From Hahellaceae bacterium (GTDB lineage: Bacteria; Pseudomonadota; Gammaproteobacteria; Pseudomonadales; Oleiphilaceae), in NCBI GenBank assembly GCA_016744695.1, contig JADGDV010000025.1, positions 1-52,967 on the forward strand: a DNA stretch of 52,967 nt, in the 5' to 3' direction. Position numbers and translations under genes: made by a program. The notes below the pieces were generated by a model. That model ran no database searches. It had not been told where the DNA came from and was given only the letters and a program-made list of their open reading frames with translations. The number at the start of each line of letters is the position of its first letter. Positions within the stretch are counted from its first letter, which is position 1. Positions 1 through 8,857 of this stretch are shown here, piece after piece.

Positions 1-369
1 ACTTACGGGCATGATGCAGGCGATTCCGTATTAAAAGATTTCGCGTCGCTACTTAAGCCTCTTTCAAGGAAAGTAGATATCATATCTCGCTGGGGCGGTG
101 AAGAATTTTTAATGTTGCTCCCAGACACATCACTCGTACAAGCGCTAGCCATGGCAGAAAGACTCAGAGCTGAAGTAGAAGGTTATTCGTTTAATTATAA
201 GTCCACATCAATCCCTATAACGATAAGTGCAGGCGTATGCTCTATTAGCCAACATGGAAACATCAACAGCGTATTAAAGCAGACTGATGTTAATTTGTAC
301 GAAGCAAAACTAAAGGGTAGAAACAGAATTGAACCACCGGTAAAAAAGGGCCAAAACTCATCTCATTAA
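1..369 (+). CDS. Diguanylate cyclase, GGDEF domain (C-terminal fragment)
   Basis: This is the 3' end of a gene that begins before the window; the frame is open from base 1. It encodes the C-terminal part of a GGDEF domain, which makes the second messenger c-di-GMP from two GTP. The active-site GGEEF lies at 94-108. It is preceded by RKVD at 67-78, exactly five residues upstream, which fits an intact RxxD product-inhibition site. The tail (YEAKLKGRNRI) is the usual end of the domain. The N-terminal sensory part is outside the window, so the input signal is unknown. It is likely an active, feedback-inhibited cyclase. Confidence 0.9.
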   Translation, partial: TYGHDAGDSVLKDFASLLKPLSRKVDIISRWGGEEFLMLLPDTSLVQALAMAERLRAEVEGYSFNYKSTSIPITISAGVCSISQHGNINSVLKQTDVNLYEAKLKGRNRIEPPVKKGQNSSH

Positions 370-599
370 TACAACAATCTAAAGTAAATATTAAAACAAG
401 TCCTGAAAAAACAAAGAACTTCCACTGAATATGACGGTTACATAGACTAACCATTTAACAACGATAAGAGCAGGGCTGGCACTTTACTTTAACACGTTAA
501 AAGCCTATACCTAAAACAGTGGCAAGCGTAATCTATACACCTCAGCAATCACAAACCAACAGACATAAATAACAAATAGAAGACTTATATACGAACCTT

Positions 600-3176
600 A
601 TGCGACTTAGACATGTATTACTGTTTACACTGGTTTTATTTAGCAGTTCCCAGTCGTTAGCAGATCAGAATCAAACCCAACAAGGAGTCTTTCAACAGCT
701 TATTAATGTAAGCTACTTAGAAGATGGCTCAGGCACACTTGACCTTAAAGATGTCAGAGAAAGCGCTCATACAGCTGAATGGATATCTATATCTGGGGAA
801 ACAGCCAACCTTGGATATACCGAGTCACCCTACTGGTTCCGTTTTACCATCACAAACACCGAAGCCAGCAACGCAGACAAACTAATAGTCATTAGCTACC
901 CTCAACTTGATTCCATCGATTATTACCGTATAGAAAATAAGTCCATCATCGAGCACACCGTTACCGGGGATAACTTTCCATTTTCTGAACGTCCTATTGA
1001 ACATCCATATTTTTTGTTCCCTACGGTAATCCCAGCCAACTCCACCGTCGAGTTTTTTATTCGCATGCAAACCGGCGGCACAATGAAAGCGCCCCTCTCA
1101 CTCTGGGATCGTCAGGGATTCCTTATTTCCATAGGGAAAGAAGACCAAATACACGCATTTTTCTACGGTATACTTATTGTACTGGCGTTATTTAATTTTT
1201 TCGTTTACTTGGCATTGCGAGAGAAAACCTACTTATACTACTCAATCGCCACTTTCGGTTATGCCTTCTTTTTTGCCACGATGAGAGGCAAACCCTTTCA
1301 GTTTTTATTTCCGGACTTCCCTGCAGTCCATAACCACAGTTTGTTGATAATCATCCCCCTTACCACCCTGTTTTCGGCACTATTTGCTCGATCATTCCTG
1401 TCACTAAAAGAACACAGCAAACTATTAGATAACACCACCAAAGTGATTTCAGCACTGGCATTAGGGTGCATCATTGCATCTCTTTTTGTTGATTATGCTT
1501 ACTCGATAAGAATCTCCGTGTTATTTGCCATTCCAAGCTATTTATTCCTACTTGCCTTAGGCCCTTTAATGTGGGGGAAAAGCGGGCAGTCAGCGCATTA
1601 TTATACGGTTGCCTGGAGTCTTCTGACTGCAGGTACAACAATAACAGCGCTCAATGGCGCAGGTGCAATACCCAATAGCTTTATAAGCGAGTATGGCATG
1701 CAAATTGGTTCGGCTCTCGAAGCAACCCTGCTAACGGTTGCGCTGGCGGCAAGGCTTTACCGCGAAAGAGAAGATAAACTAAGCGCTCAAGAATCTACCA
1801 TTCACGAACACAAAGAACGCCTGCAAACAGAAATGAAATTAGTACACCAGGCTTTGCACCACCCTGTCACAAAACTACCAAATAGAGCCTGCTTTGAAAT
1901 GCTTATTAATGATAGCGTTCGTCGCAGAAAAAACGGGAGTTTTGCGGTTTGCCTGCTTAATCTGACTCGCTTTCATGAAATCAATAAAACGCTGGGACAC
2001 AACAACGCCGACTTATTAATTCAAGAAACAGCCAGGTTAATTAATAAAACCGTACAAGCATTACCCGGCATTCAAATTGCCGAAAATAATGACAACAATC
2101 CATTTTATGCATTCTCTTTTGAAGGTGCCACATTTGGTGTTCTGCTTGATATAGCGAGCGCCGAGCAAACAAAAGAAATTGTTACCTCAGTTATTGATGA
2201 ACTTTATCACCCCATTGAATTCAAGGGCATGCTAATGGAGCTAGCACCTGCGATAGGCGTTTCATTTTTCCCGGAAAATGGTCGAGAAGCATCTACATTA
2301 ATCCGCCACGCCAACGTTGCACTAGAATCAGCAGAAACCAATGACCGAAAACTCGCTTATTACCAGCCAGAACAAGATAAATATAATGCCCGCCGCTTAA
2401 CGCTTATGTCAGAACTCAAGCAAGCTATTAGCAATAACCAATTAACACTGTACTTTCAACCGAAAATTAACCTTAACACTAATACAGTGGTAGGGCTTGA
2501 GGCGTTAATTCGCTGGAAGCACCATCGCTTTGGTTTTGTTCGACCTGATGAGTTTATTCCTATTGCAGAACAAACAGGCATTATCAAACCCCTTACTCGT
2601 TGGGTCGTTAAACGCTCACTAGAGGTTCAAAAAGAACTATTGGCAGAGGGGCATGACTTAGATATTTCTATTAATATTTCAGCCAAAAATCTTAGAGAAG
2701 ATGACTTTATTCCTTTCATTGCCGAAGCACTAAAAAGTAACCCCGACCATATAGACAAAATCACCATAGAGCTAACCGAAACCTCTATGATGGAAGACCC
2801 TCTTAAAGCGCTTCAGGTATTAAATGAGCTAAGCCAGTCAGGCGTTAAGCTATCTATTGATGACTTTGGGACGGGCTATTCATCACTTGCTTACATTAAG
2901 AAACTACCAGCAGATGTAATTAAGATTGATAAATCCCTAGTGTTTGACCTAACTAACAATAGCGATGACCAGGTCATCATTAAAACAACCATTGAAATGT
3001 GCCACCGCCTTGGGTTTACCGTTGTTGCAGAGGGCGTAGAGAGCCAGAGCATTGTAGATATTTTACGAGAACTTAATTGCGACTTATTACAAGGCTACTT
3101 TATCTCCCCTCCGCTCCCCCTAAACAAACTGAAACTCTGGCTAACCGATATTGATGATTATGCCGCGCTCGCCTAA
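600..3176 (+). CDS. 7TMR-DISM membrane protein with degenerate GGDEF and EAL domain (c-di-GMP phosphodiesterase)
   Basis: The 858-residue protein has a signal peptide (about residues 1-21), a periplasmic DISM-type sensing region (about 35-165), seven membrane segments (about 185-390), a GGDEF-like domain (about 420-590) and an EAL domain (about 610-850). The GGDEF motif is degenerate: the expected position reads EGATF, so cyclase activity is unlikely. The EAL domain looks complete: EAL at 634-636, ELTET, DDFG at 754-757, KID, AEGVES and QGYF are all visible. The likely role is therefore c-di-GMP hydrolysis controlled by a periplasmic ligand, with the GGDEF domain possibly sensing GTP. It follows another c-di-GMP gene on the same strand after 230 bp with no obvious terminator. 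Confidence 0.9.
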   Translation: MRLRHVLLFTLVLFSSSQSLADQNQTQQGVFQQLINVSYLEDGSGTLDLKDVRESAHTAEWISISGETANLGYTESPYWFRFTITNTEASNADKLIVISYPQLDSIDYYRIENKSIIEHTVTGDNFPFSERPIEHPYFLFPTVIPANSTVEFFIRMQTGGTMKAPLSLWDRQGFLISIGKEDQIHAFFYGILIVLALFNFFVYLALREKTYLYYSIATFGYAFFFATMRGKPFQFLFPDFPAVHNHSLLIIIPLTTLFSALFARSFLSLKEHSKLLDNTTKVISALALGCIIASLFVDYAYSIRISVLFAIPSYLFLLALGPLMWGKSGQSAHYYTVAWSLLTAGTTITALNGAGAIPNSFISEYGMQIGSALEATLLTVALAARLYREREDKLSAQESTIHEHKERLQTEMKLVHQALHHPVTKLPNRACFEMLINDSVRRRKNGSFAVCLLNLTRFHEINKTLGHNNADLLIQETARLINKTVQALPGIQIAENNDNNPFYAFSFEGATFGVLLDIASAEQTKEIVTSVIDELYHPIEFKGMLMELAPAIGVSFFPENGREASTLIRHANVALESAETNDRKLAYYQPEQDKYNARRLTLMSELKQAISNNQLTLYFQPKINLNTNTVVGLEALIRWKHHRFGFVRPDEFIPIAEQTGIIKPLTRWVVKRSLEVQKELLAEGHDLDISINISAKNLREDDFIPFIAEALKSNPDHIDKITIELTETSMMEDPLKALQVLNELSQSGVKLSIDDFGTGYSSLAYIKKLPADVIKIDKSLVFDLTNNSDDQVIIKTTIEMCHRLGFTVVAEGVESQSIVDILRELNCDLLQGYFISPPLPLNKLKLWLTDIDDYAALA

Positions 3177-3189
3177 AAAGGCGAGTTTA
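3168..3189 (+). terminator. Possible terminator hairpin after the GGDEF/EAL gene
   Basis: CTCGCC (3168-3173) pairs with GGCGAG (3180-3185) around a six-base loop that contains the stop codon of the preceding gene. A short T-run follows. The stem is only six pairs and the T-run is weak, so termination is plausible but not certain. The next gene, tesB, is convergent. Confidence 0.4.
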
Positions 3190-3194
3190 GTAGC

Positions 3195-4058
3195 TTACCT
3201 CTCATTACGATTACGAATGAGTGCCTCTTGGCACACAGAGGCAACAAGAACACCCTGCTGATTATAAATATTCCCTCTATTTAACCCCCTTCCCTGAGAT
3301 GCACTAGGACTATCCATATCATATAGCAACCAGTCATCTACTCTGAAGTCACGGTGAAACCAAATCGCATGATCAAGGCTCGCTACCTGCATACCTTTCT
3401 GCATAAAAGAAACACCATGAGGATGCATTGACGTGCCAAGCAAACCAAAATCAGAGGCATAAGCCAAAATACACCGATGAATAACAGGATCGTCAGGCAA
3501 TGACGATACGGCGCGAAACCAGTTTTGCTTGTATGGTTTACATACTTCTGGCTTTAGGTAATTAATAGGGTTAACAGGACGAATTTCAATAGGACGGTCA
3601 CGGGTGTACTGATCTCTTACCTTTTCAGGTATAAAATCACTGTATTTTCGTCGCATTTCAAGTTCAGAGGTGATTTCTTCAGGCCCACGAGTATCAGGCA
3701 TATCAAACTGGTGATCATACCCCTCTTCTTCTACTTGAAAAGACGCATTAAGTGTAAATATTTCCTTGTCATGCTGTCTACCAATAACCCTGCGCGTAGA
3801 AAACCCAGAGCCATTCCGGATAACCTGAACTTCATAATCAATAGGACAAGAGTGATCACCAGGACGTAAAAAATAACCATGCATAGAATGCGCTAGCTTT
3901 CCTTCCACCGTTTTGCTGGCAGCCATTATGGCCTGGCCGAGCACCTGGCCACCAAATACATTCCTGAAACCCAAGTCTTCACTAGAGCCTCGAAAATTCA
4001 AGTCATCAATCGGATCTAGTTGTAACAACGCTATTAACTTCTCAAGTACTTCCGTCAT
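3195..4058 (-). CDS. tesB: Acyl-CoA thioesterase II
   Basis: TesB hydrolyses acyl-CoA to free fatty acid and CoA in the cytoplasm. The 287-residue length equals the family norm of about 286. It shows the double hot-dog pattern: an N-terminal FRGSSEDLGFRNVFGGQVLG stretch, SMHGYFLRPGD, then in the second half YASDFGLLGTSMHPHG, which carries the catalytic aspartate, and SLDHAIWFHR. It is a single gene converging on the GGDEF/EAL gene. Neighbours do not suggest a specialised substrate. Recognition is firm. Confidence 0.95.
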   Translation of the reverse strand: MTEVLEKLIALLQLDPIDDLNFRGSSEDLGFRNVFGGQVLGQAIMAASKTVEGKLAHSMHGYFLRPGDHSCPIDYEVQVIRNGSGFSTRRVIGRQHDKEIFTLNASFQVEEEGYDHQFDMPDTRGPEEITSELEMRRKYSDFIPEKVRDQYTRDRPIEIRPVNPINYLKPEVCKPYKQNWFRAVSSLPDDPVIHRCILAYASDFGLLGTSMHPHGVSFMQKGMQVASLDHAIWFHRDFRVDDWLLYDMDSPSASQGRGLNRGNIYNQQGVLVASVCQEALIRNRNER

Positions 4059-4279
4059 GCATTTTTCCTGATTTTTGGTTTGGGCATATCTTTATTTGTT
4101 CGTTTAATAGAAAACAAGATTAACAAGAGTAAACAAGGTAATTCAATTGCAAATTCTTACATAAGCACTGGTCACTTCAATAAACGGCCATCATTTCGGT
4201 AAACCCTTATAGCCGCTATTATTAATGGCATATATTATATATGACATACGCCATTAAGCAGAGTTGAGGGTATTCATTC
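4059..4279 (+). promoter_or_regulatory. Upstream region of the small secreted protein, with an 8-bp inverted repeat
   Basis: This 221-bp divergent gap lies between tesB and the next gene. TTAATGGC (4222-4229) and GCCATTAA (4250-4257) form a perfect inverted repeat. The A/T-rich 20 bases between them include a TATATTATATA run that could be a -10 region. This is consistent with an operator around a promoter, but no regulator can be named. The ribosome site GAGTTGAGGG follows at about 4261. Confidence 0.35.
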
Positions 4280-4699
4280 ATGATGAAAAACAAATATAAA
4301 CAACAAACGCTTAATTTCATGGCCGTTATTCTGCTTTCCGCATCTGGCGTGGTAGGAGCAATGGATCTCAACTATGACCCAAGCCTTGATGCGCCAAAAT
4401 CTACGTATGCAGAGTCTGAGGTTATACCTAAACAACCAAGAAGAGCCATTGAAAGTCAGTCCACACCAACATTAAACAACGAGAAACAGGACAGCTCACC
4501 TGAAGAAGGTTGGAATATTAAGGCGCCGACTATTTCATCGGATAAAACACCTTATATCAGCGATGAGCGTGAGGCAGTAAGAATATCAGAAGAACAAAGG
4601 TGGCTTAACGACGCAAAAAGAAGTGGAAAAAACTACGATGAGAATCCTCTCAACAGTGATAACTACCGTATCACTGTTGAGGCTGAGTACTCTTTTTAG
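4280..4699 (+). CDS. Small predicted secreted protein, unknown function
   Basis: The 139-residue product is not recognised. It begins with a likely signal peptide (basic MMKNKYKQQ, then a hydrophobic run ending near VVGAMD, about residue 28). The mature part is hydrophilic and low in structure, rich in S, P, E, K and D, and ends with YRITVEAEYSF. That beta-like, aromatic-terminated ending recalls outer-membrane proteins, but the protein is too short for a barrel. A GAGTTGAGGG ribosome site supports this start. It stands alone between divergent tesB and a convergent zinc-finger gene. A periplasmic location is inferred. Confidence 0.7.
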   Translation: MMKNKYKQQTLNFMAVILLSASGVVGAMDLNYDPSLDAPKSTYAESEVIPKQPRRAIESQSTPTLNNEKQDSSPEEGWNIKAPTISSDKTPYISDEREAVRISEEQRWLNDAKRSGKNYDENPLNSDNYRITVEAEYSF

Positions 4700-4711
4700 T
4701 TAAATAGCGGA

Positions 4712-5044
4712 CTAATGAGCCTCTTCCTTTTCTGCACAGTTAACACAACGAGATGAAAAAGGCCTTACTTCCAGCCTTTCAGCAGGAATACTAATTCCGC
4801 AAGCAACGCAGTCACCATAACGCCCTTCATCCATGCGAATGAGTGCACTATTAATTTTAAGTATTTCCGTCTCAGCCCCAGAACCCAGAGCATCTAGAAC
4901 TTCTCCATTTTCTAATTCTACCGCTTGCTCTGCAAAATCATGATCCAAGGGCTTGGATATATCTTTTTTTATACATCCTAAGCGAACTTCAAGCTCAGAG
5001 CGTCGCTCTAAAAGTTGCGAACGAATTTCAGAATATTTTTTCAT
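4712..5044 (-). CDS. DksA/TraR-family zinc-finger protein
   Basis: The 110-residue protein has an N-terminal predicted coiled coil and a C-terminal C4 zinc finger with cysteines 79, 82, 100 and 103 (YGDCVACG and SSRCVNC). This is the DksA/TraR signature; such proteins bind the RNA polymerase secondary channel. It is shorter than E. coli DksA (151 residues), and the DxxDxA coiled-coil tip of true DksA is not visible. It is more likely a DksA-like paralogue than the main ppGpp cofactor. It is transcribed divergently from ubiC and has an AAGGAAT-type ribosome site upstream. Confidence 0.85.
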   Translation of the reverse strand: MKKYSEIRSQLLERRSELEVRLGCIKKDISKPLDHDFAEQAVELENGEVLDALGSGAETEILKINSALIRMDEGRYGDCVACGISIPAERLEVRPFSSRCVNCAEKEEAH

Positions 5045-5140
5045 AGCGGTAATTCCTTTTTAAGGTAAACAACAACACATACATTAAATATAGCACCCAA
5101 AGCAGGTCTCGCTTTGATGCAGCTCAGCTGTTTTCAATTT

Positions 5141-5171
5141 TTTACGATATGACTCTAAACTGGGCTATAAT
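5141..5171 (+). promoter_or_regulatory. Candidate sigma-70 promoter for ubiC-ubiA
   Basis: A perfect TATAAT lies at 5166-5171, 60 bases before the ubiC start. An imperfect TTTACG or TTACGA -35 lies at 5141-5147 with 18-19 bp spacing. The assignment is inferred from the motif and its position. Confidence 0.5.
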
Positions 5172-5230
5172 GCCGCGCTGTTAACTATTAAATCATGTCT
5201 ATTCATACGAACACTTAAGGGAATGTAGGA

Positions 5231-5776
5231 ATGAACCTTAATCAACGCTGGCATACATTTAAGCGTGTTCCGTCATTTTACCTTCCTCATGAGTGGCGTG
5301 ACTGGGTATTGGATAGAGGCTCTTTGACACAACGTTTAATTCAGGCAAGCCATGGTAACTTTTCTGTTAGAGTCGTTCGCCAACAATGGTTGCAACCAAA
5401 CAGAGATGAAGCACTGTTATTAAACTGCCCAACAAAAGCTCTTGCACTTATCCGAGAAGTAGAACTTCTCTGTTATGGCGAAGTATGGGTTGTTGCTCGC
5501 AGTATCATTCCCTACACCACATTAACAGGCACTGAGCGCCAATTACGCGTATTGGGTAATCGCCCCCTTGGCGCATTTTTATTTAAATCAAAAACAATGA
5601 AGCGAGGACCGCTACAGGTAAGCAAAGCCACTCCCGAACGTCTTTCAATGCAGGCTGGTCAAGCCTTACGAGAGTCTCTTTGGGGGCGTCGTTCTTTATT
5701 CTTTCTTCACAACAAGCCTTTATTGGTCAGTGAGTTATTTATGCCAGCAGCACTATCAGGACACACACAACAATGA
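5231..5776 (+). CDS. ubiC: Chorismate--pyruvate lyase
   Basis: UbiC removes pyruvate from chorismate to give 4-hydroxybenzoate, the first committed step of ubiquinone synthesis, in the cytoplasm. The 181-residue protein matches the family through LTQRLIQASHGNFSVRV, ALIREVELLCYGEVWVVARSIIP, LGNRPLGAFLF and LWGRRSLFFLHNKPLLVSELFMP; the last holds the product-binding glutamate. Its stop overlaps the ubiA start (ATGA), so the two are translationally coupled. A TATAAT promoter element lies 60 bp upstream. Confidence 0.95.
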   Translation: MNLNQRWHTFKRVPSFYLPHEWRDWVLDRGSLTQRLIQASHGNFSVRVVRQQWLQPNRDEALLLNCPTKALALIREVELLCYGEVWVVARSIIPYTTLTGTERQLRVLGNRPLGAFLFKSKTMKRGPLQVSKATPERLSMQAGQALRESLWGRRSLFFLHNKPLLVSELFMPAALSGHTQQ

Positions 5777-6654
5777 ACAACTCATCTCCTCAACCTTATA
5801 ATTTCAAAACACAACTACCCTATTATATTGAGCTAACCCGATTAAATCGCCCTATCGGTATTTACCTTCTTTTATGGCCTACAATGTGGGCTTTGTGGTT
5901 TGCCGCATCAGGTATTCCTTCATTAAGCGTGCTCTTTATTTTTATCGCGGGCGTTATACTGATGCGCTCAGCAGGCTGCGTGATTAATGACTTTGCAGAC
6001 AGGAAAATTGATGGTCATGTTAAAAGAACCCAAGACCGCCCCCTTCCTGCGGGTAAAGTTTCGTCTAAGGAAACATTAATCCTTTTTGGCGTTATTTGTT
6101 TGAGCGCTTTTATACTAGTGCTGTTCACCAATACGCTAACAATCTACCTGGCTTTTGGCGGGGTTTTCCTGGCGGCTATCTATCCATTTATGAAGCGCCA
6201 CACCTACCTACCCCAAGTATTTCTTGGCGCCGCGTTTGCTTGGTCAGTCCCCATGGCCTATACAGCAGAAACCGGAGAGCTACATAAGCAAGCATGGTTG
6301 CTTTACCTTATTACTGTGCTGTGGACAGTCGCTTACGACACTATGTATGCAATGGTTGACCGTGATGACGATATAAAAGTGGGGGTAAAATCTACCGCTA
6401 TATTATTTGGTAAGGCAGACCGAATGGTTATCGCGGGTATTCAAACATTAGTTATTGCCGCACTCTGTATTGTAGGCAACCAGGCAAGCCTAGGCAGCTT
6501 CTTCTTTTTTTCAGTAGTGGTTGCAGCAACACTTTTTGTTTACCAGCAGCACCTTATTCGCAATAGAGATAGAGACGCTTGCTTTAAAGCCTTTCTCAAT
6601 AATCACTGGGTGGGTTTGGCCATTTTTGTTGGTATAGCCTTAGAATATTTTTAA
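5773..6654 (+). CDS. ubiA: 4-hydroxybenzoate polyprenyltransferase
   Basis: UbiA is an inner-membrane enzyme that attaches the polyprenyl tail to 4-hydroxybenzoate, the step after UbiC. The 293-residue protein has about eight to nine hydrophobic helices and both Mg-diphosphate motifs: NDFADRKIDGHVKRTQDRPL in the first half and YDTMYAMVDRDDD in the second. The length equals the E. coli enzyme (290). The start overlaps the ubiC stop by four bases. Recognition is firm. Confidence 0.96.
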   Translation: MNNSSPQPYNFKTQLPYYIELTRLNRPIGIYLLLWPTMWALWFAASGIPSLSVLFIFIAGVILMRSAGCVINDFADRKIDGHVKRTQDRPLPAGKVSSKETLILFGVICLSAFILVLFTNTLTIYLAFGGVFLAAIYPFMKRHTYLPQVFLGAAFAWSVPMAYTAETGELHKQAWLLYLITVLWTVAYDTMYAMVDRDDDIKVGVKSTAILFGKADRMVIAGIQTLVIAALCIVGNQASLGSFFFFSVVVAATLFVYQQHLIRNRDRDACFKAFLNNHWVGLAIFVGIALEYF

Positions 6655-6669
6655 CGATTAAAAACAAGA

Positions 6670-6705
6670 CTGTCATATACTTGTAACATATTACCGTTGT
6701 AATAG
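6670..6705 (+). promoter_or_regulatory. PHO box and -10 element upstream of phoB
   Basis: CTGTCATATACTTGTAAC begins at 6670. It fits the PhoB-binding direct repeat (CTGTCAT, four A/T-rich bases, CTGTCAT-like), and a third weaker unit follows. A -10-like TAATAG (6700-6705) lies about eleven bases beyond, the usual geometry when PhoB replaces the -35. It indicates autoregulation of phoBR under phosphate starvation. Confidence 0.8.
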
Positions 6706-6748
6706 TGGCTACTTAAACTATTAAGAATAAATTAGCGGGTCATAAAGT

Positions 6749-7441
6749 ATGACAGGAAAAACAGTACTCATTGTTGATGATGAAGCACCCATCCGTGAAA
6801 TGATTGCTGTCGCACTTGAAATGGCAGATTATCACTGCCTTGAAGCCTGCGATGCAAAGGAAGCTCACTCACTAATTATTGACCATAGCCCCGACCTGAT
6901 ATTATTAGATTGGATGCTTCCCGGTACCAGTGGCATTGAACTCGCTCGGCGTCTTAAAAAAGATGAGGGAACATCTGAAATCCCCATCATTATGTTAACC
7001 GCTAAAACAGAAGAAGATAATAAAATTCAAGGCCTTGAGATAGGGGCTGATGATTACATCACCAAACCCTTCTCACCACGAGAACTGGTCGCGCGCTTAA
7101 AAGCCGTGTTAAGACGAGCAAGCCCTCTAGGAAAAGAATCACCCATTACCATTGAAGGACTAACGCTAGACCCTATCTGCCATCGTGTGAGCTCTAATGA
7201 TGAAGCCTTAAGCATGGGGCCAACCGAATATAACTTATTACAGTTTTTTATGACTCACCAAGACAGGGTTTATACCAGAACACAATTGCTAGACCATGTG
7301 TGGGGTGGTAATGTTTATGTTGAAGAAAGGACTGTAGATGTGCATATTAGGCGCTTAAGAAAAGCACTAGGTGAACGTCATGAGCACCTTGTTCAAACCG
7401 TAAGAGGGGCCGGCTATCGCTTTTCTACTAAAGCGGCTTAA
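6749..7441 (+). CDS. phoB: Phosphate regulon response regulator PhoB
   Basis: PhoB is the DNA-binding response regulator that switches on phosphate-scavenging genes. The 230-residue protein has a receiver domain (about 1-120; acidic pocket DDE near 10-12, phospho-acceptor Asp54 in LLDWMLPG, Lys in [10 protein letters not shown]) and an OmpR-type winged helix (about 130-228; [24 protein letters not shown] and RGAGYRF). Length and sequence match PhoB (229 in E. coli). phoR follows after 27 bp, and a PHO box lies 60-80 bp upstream, so the pair is probably self-activated. Confidence 0.95.
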   Translation: MTGKTVLIVDDEAPIREMIAVALEMADYHCLEACDAKEAHSLIIDHSPDLILLDWMLPGTSGIELARRLKKDEGTSEIPIIMLTAKTEEDNKIQGLEIGADDYITKPFSPRELVARLKAVLRRASPLGKESPITIEGLTLDPICHRVSSNDEALSMGPTEYNLLQFFMTHQDRVYTRTQLLDHVWGGNVYVEERTVDVHIRRLRKALGERHEHLVQTVRGAGYRFSTKAA

Positions 7442-7468
7442 TTACTTTGCTTTGGGCTACAAAAAATA

Positions 7469-8776
7469 ATGAGAAAAAACTGGCAAGGCTACATTCAACG
7501 CGTTATCACTGCCCTGATTTTATTGATAATTTTTGGGTTTATAACAGGGTCTGTGAGTATCGTGATAATCCTTGGCCTGAGCGCCTATGTTGCTTGGACC
7601 TTAATACAGGCAGTAAAGCTACACCGATGGCTTTATTCTACAGATGAGCGAAGAACTCCACCCGAAAGCCACGGCCTTTGGGGTGACCTGTTTGACGGCA
7701 TCCATCAACTTCAAGAACGGCACAGCCTCACGCAAAGTCGTTTAAAAACGCTCATTAACAGAGTTCAAGAGTCAACTAACGCACTGAATGATGCCGTTAT
7801 TATGACCAATGCAAGCGGGTCCATGGAATGGTGGAACAACTCTGCAACAGACTACTTGGGTTTTATTGAGCAATCCGATCAAGGTCAACCCATTTACAAC
7901 CTAATTAGAACCCCTGTCTTTAAACGATATTTCGAAAATAAGAATTACAGTGACCCGATAGAGCTATGCTCTCCCGCTAAGCCTCATATAATACTGCGAT
8001 TTCATATCACCTTATTTGGTGAAGATGACCGATTAATAATCGCTGAAGACATTACCCGCGTTCACAACCTCGAACAAATGCGAAAAGACTTTGTCAGTAA
8101 TGTTTCTCACGAATTACGTACTCCGCTCACCGTTATTAGCGGCTATCTTGAGACATTCTTAGATAATAGTGATGCTTTACCTGGAGGCTGGAAGCGAGCA
8201 TTAAATACCATGACTCTACAAGCAGATAGGATGGAAAAATTAATCAGTGACCTTCTGTTACTGGCAAAATTTGAAACATCAGACCAAAGTCAGGCGCAGC
8301 AAGAAACCTCGATAAACCATCTACTTGAAACCATTCGTAGTGATGCCCTAGCGCTCAGTGGTAACAAACAACACAAAATAAACATTATGAATAGCACCCA
8401 CGGCTCGTTTCTTGGCGATGAAAGTCAGCTTCGAAGTGCATTCTCGAATATTATATTTAATGCCGTTAAGTACACCCCCGCAGAAGGGGAAGTTGACATC
8501 CATTGGTGGTCAGATAGTTCAGGCGTACATTTATCCGTTAAAGATACCGGAGCAGGATTCGACCCGATACATATCCCTCGCTTAACGGAGCGATTTTATC
8601 GAGCAGACCCTAGCCGTCATAAAGAAACAGGCGGGTCTGGATTAGGGCTAGCTATCGTCAAGCATGTTTTGCTCAATCACGATGGGCAGCTTGAGATAAA
8701 AAGTGAATTAGGTGCAGGGAGCGAGTTTATTTGTCATTTTCCGCAACAGCGTCACTCGATAGAAATTGAACATTAA
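7469..8776 (+). CDS. phoR: Phosphate regulon sensor histidine kinase PhoR
   Basis: PhoR is the membrane-bound partner of PhoB. The 435-residue protein has two N-terminal membrane segments (about 10-52) with almost no periplasmic loop, a PAS domain (about 105-195), the HisKA domain with His214 in NVSHELRTPL, and an ATPase domain (NAVKYTPAEG, DTGAGFD, GGSGLGLAIVKH). This is the standard PhoR layout, in which phosphate status is read through the Pst/PhoU complex. No pst or phoU genes lie in this window. The stop codon abuts the first degenerate unit of the 23-bp repeat array. Confidence 0.95.
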   Translation: MRKNWQGYIQRVITALILLIIFGFITGSVSIVIILGLSAYVAWTLIQAVKLHRWLYSTDERRTPPESHGLWGDLFDGIHQLQERHSLTQSRLKTLINRVQESTNALNDAVIMTNASGSMEWWNNSATDYLGFIEQSDQGQPIYNLIRTPVFKRYFENKNYSDPIELCSPAKPHIILRFHITLFGEDDRLIIAEDITRVHNLEQMRKDFVSNVSHELRTPLTVISGYLETFLDNSDALPGGWKRALNTMTLQADRMEKLISDLLLLAKFETSDQSQAQQETSINHLLETIRSDALALSGNKQHKINIMNSTHGSFLGDESQLRSAFSNIIFNAVKYTPAEGEVDIHWWSDSSGVHLSVKDTGAGFDPIHIPRLTERFYRADPSRHKETGGSGLGLAIVKHVLLNHDGQLEIKSELGAGSEFICHFPQQRHSIEIEH

Positions 8777-8857
8777 AATCATGCCACCTCTTTTTAAAAT
8801 CGGGCCATCTTTTTATTTAAAATCGGGCCATCTTTTTATTTAAAATCGGGCCATATA
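8775..8857. repeat. 23-bp tandem repeat spanning the 3' end of the response-regulator gene
   Basis: Units beginning AAAATCGGGCCATCT start at 8796, 8819 and 8842; the spacing is exactly 23 bp. A diverged unit (AAAATCATGCCACCT) starts at 8775, inside the phoR stop. Read on the minus strand, each good unit repeats the last codons and stop of the response-regulator gene (Met-Ala-Arg-Phe-stop). The array therefore looks like tandem duplication of that gene's end into the phoR intergenic space. It is not palindromic and gives no clear terminator. Confidence 0.9.

Noticed and set aside
8796-8857. Short CRISPR-like array
   Set aside because: The units are directly adjacent with no spacers, so this is a simple tandem repeat.
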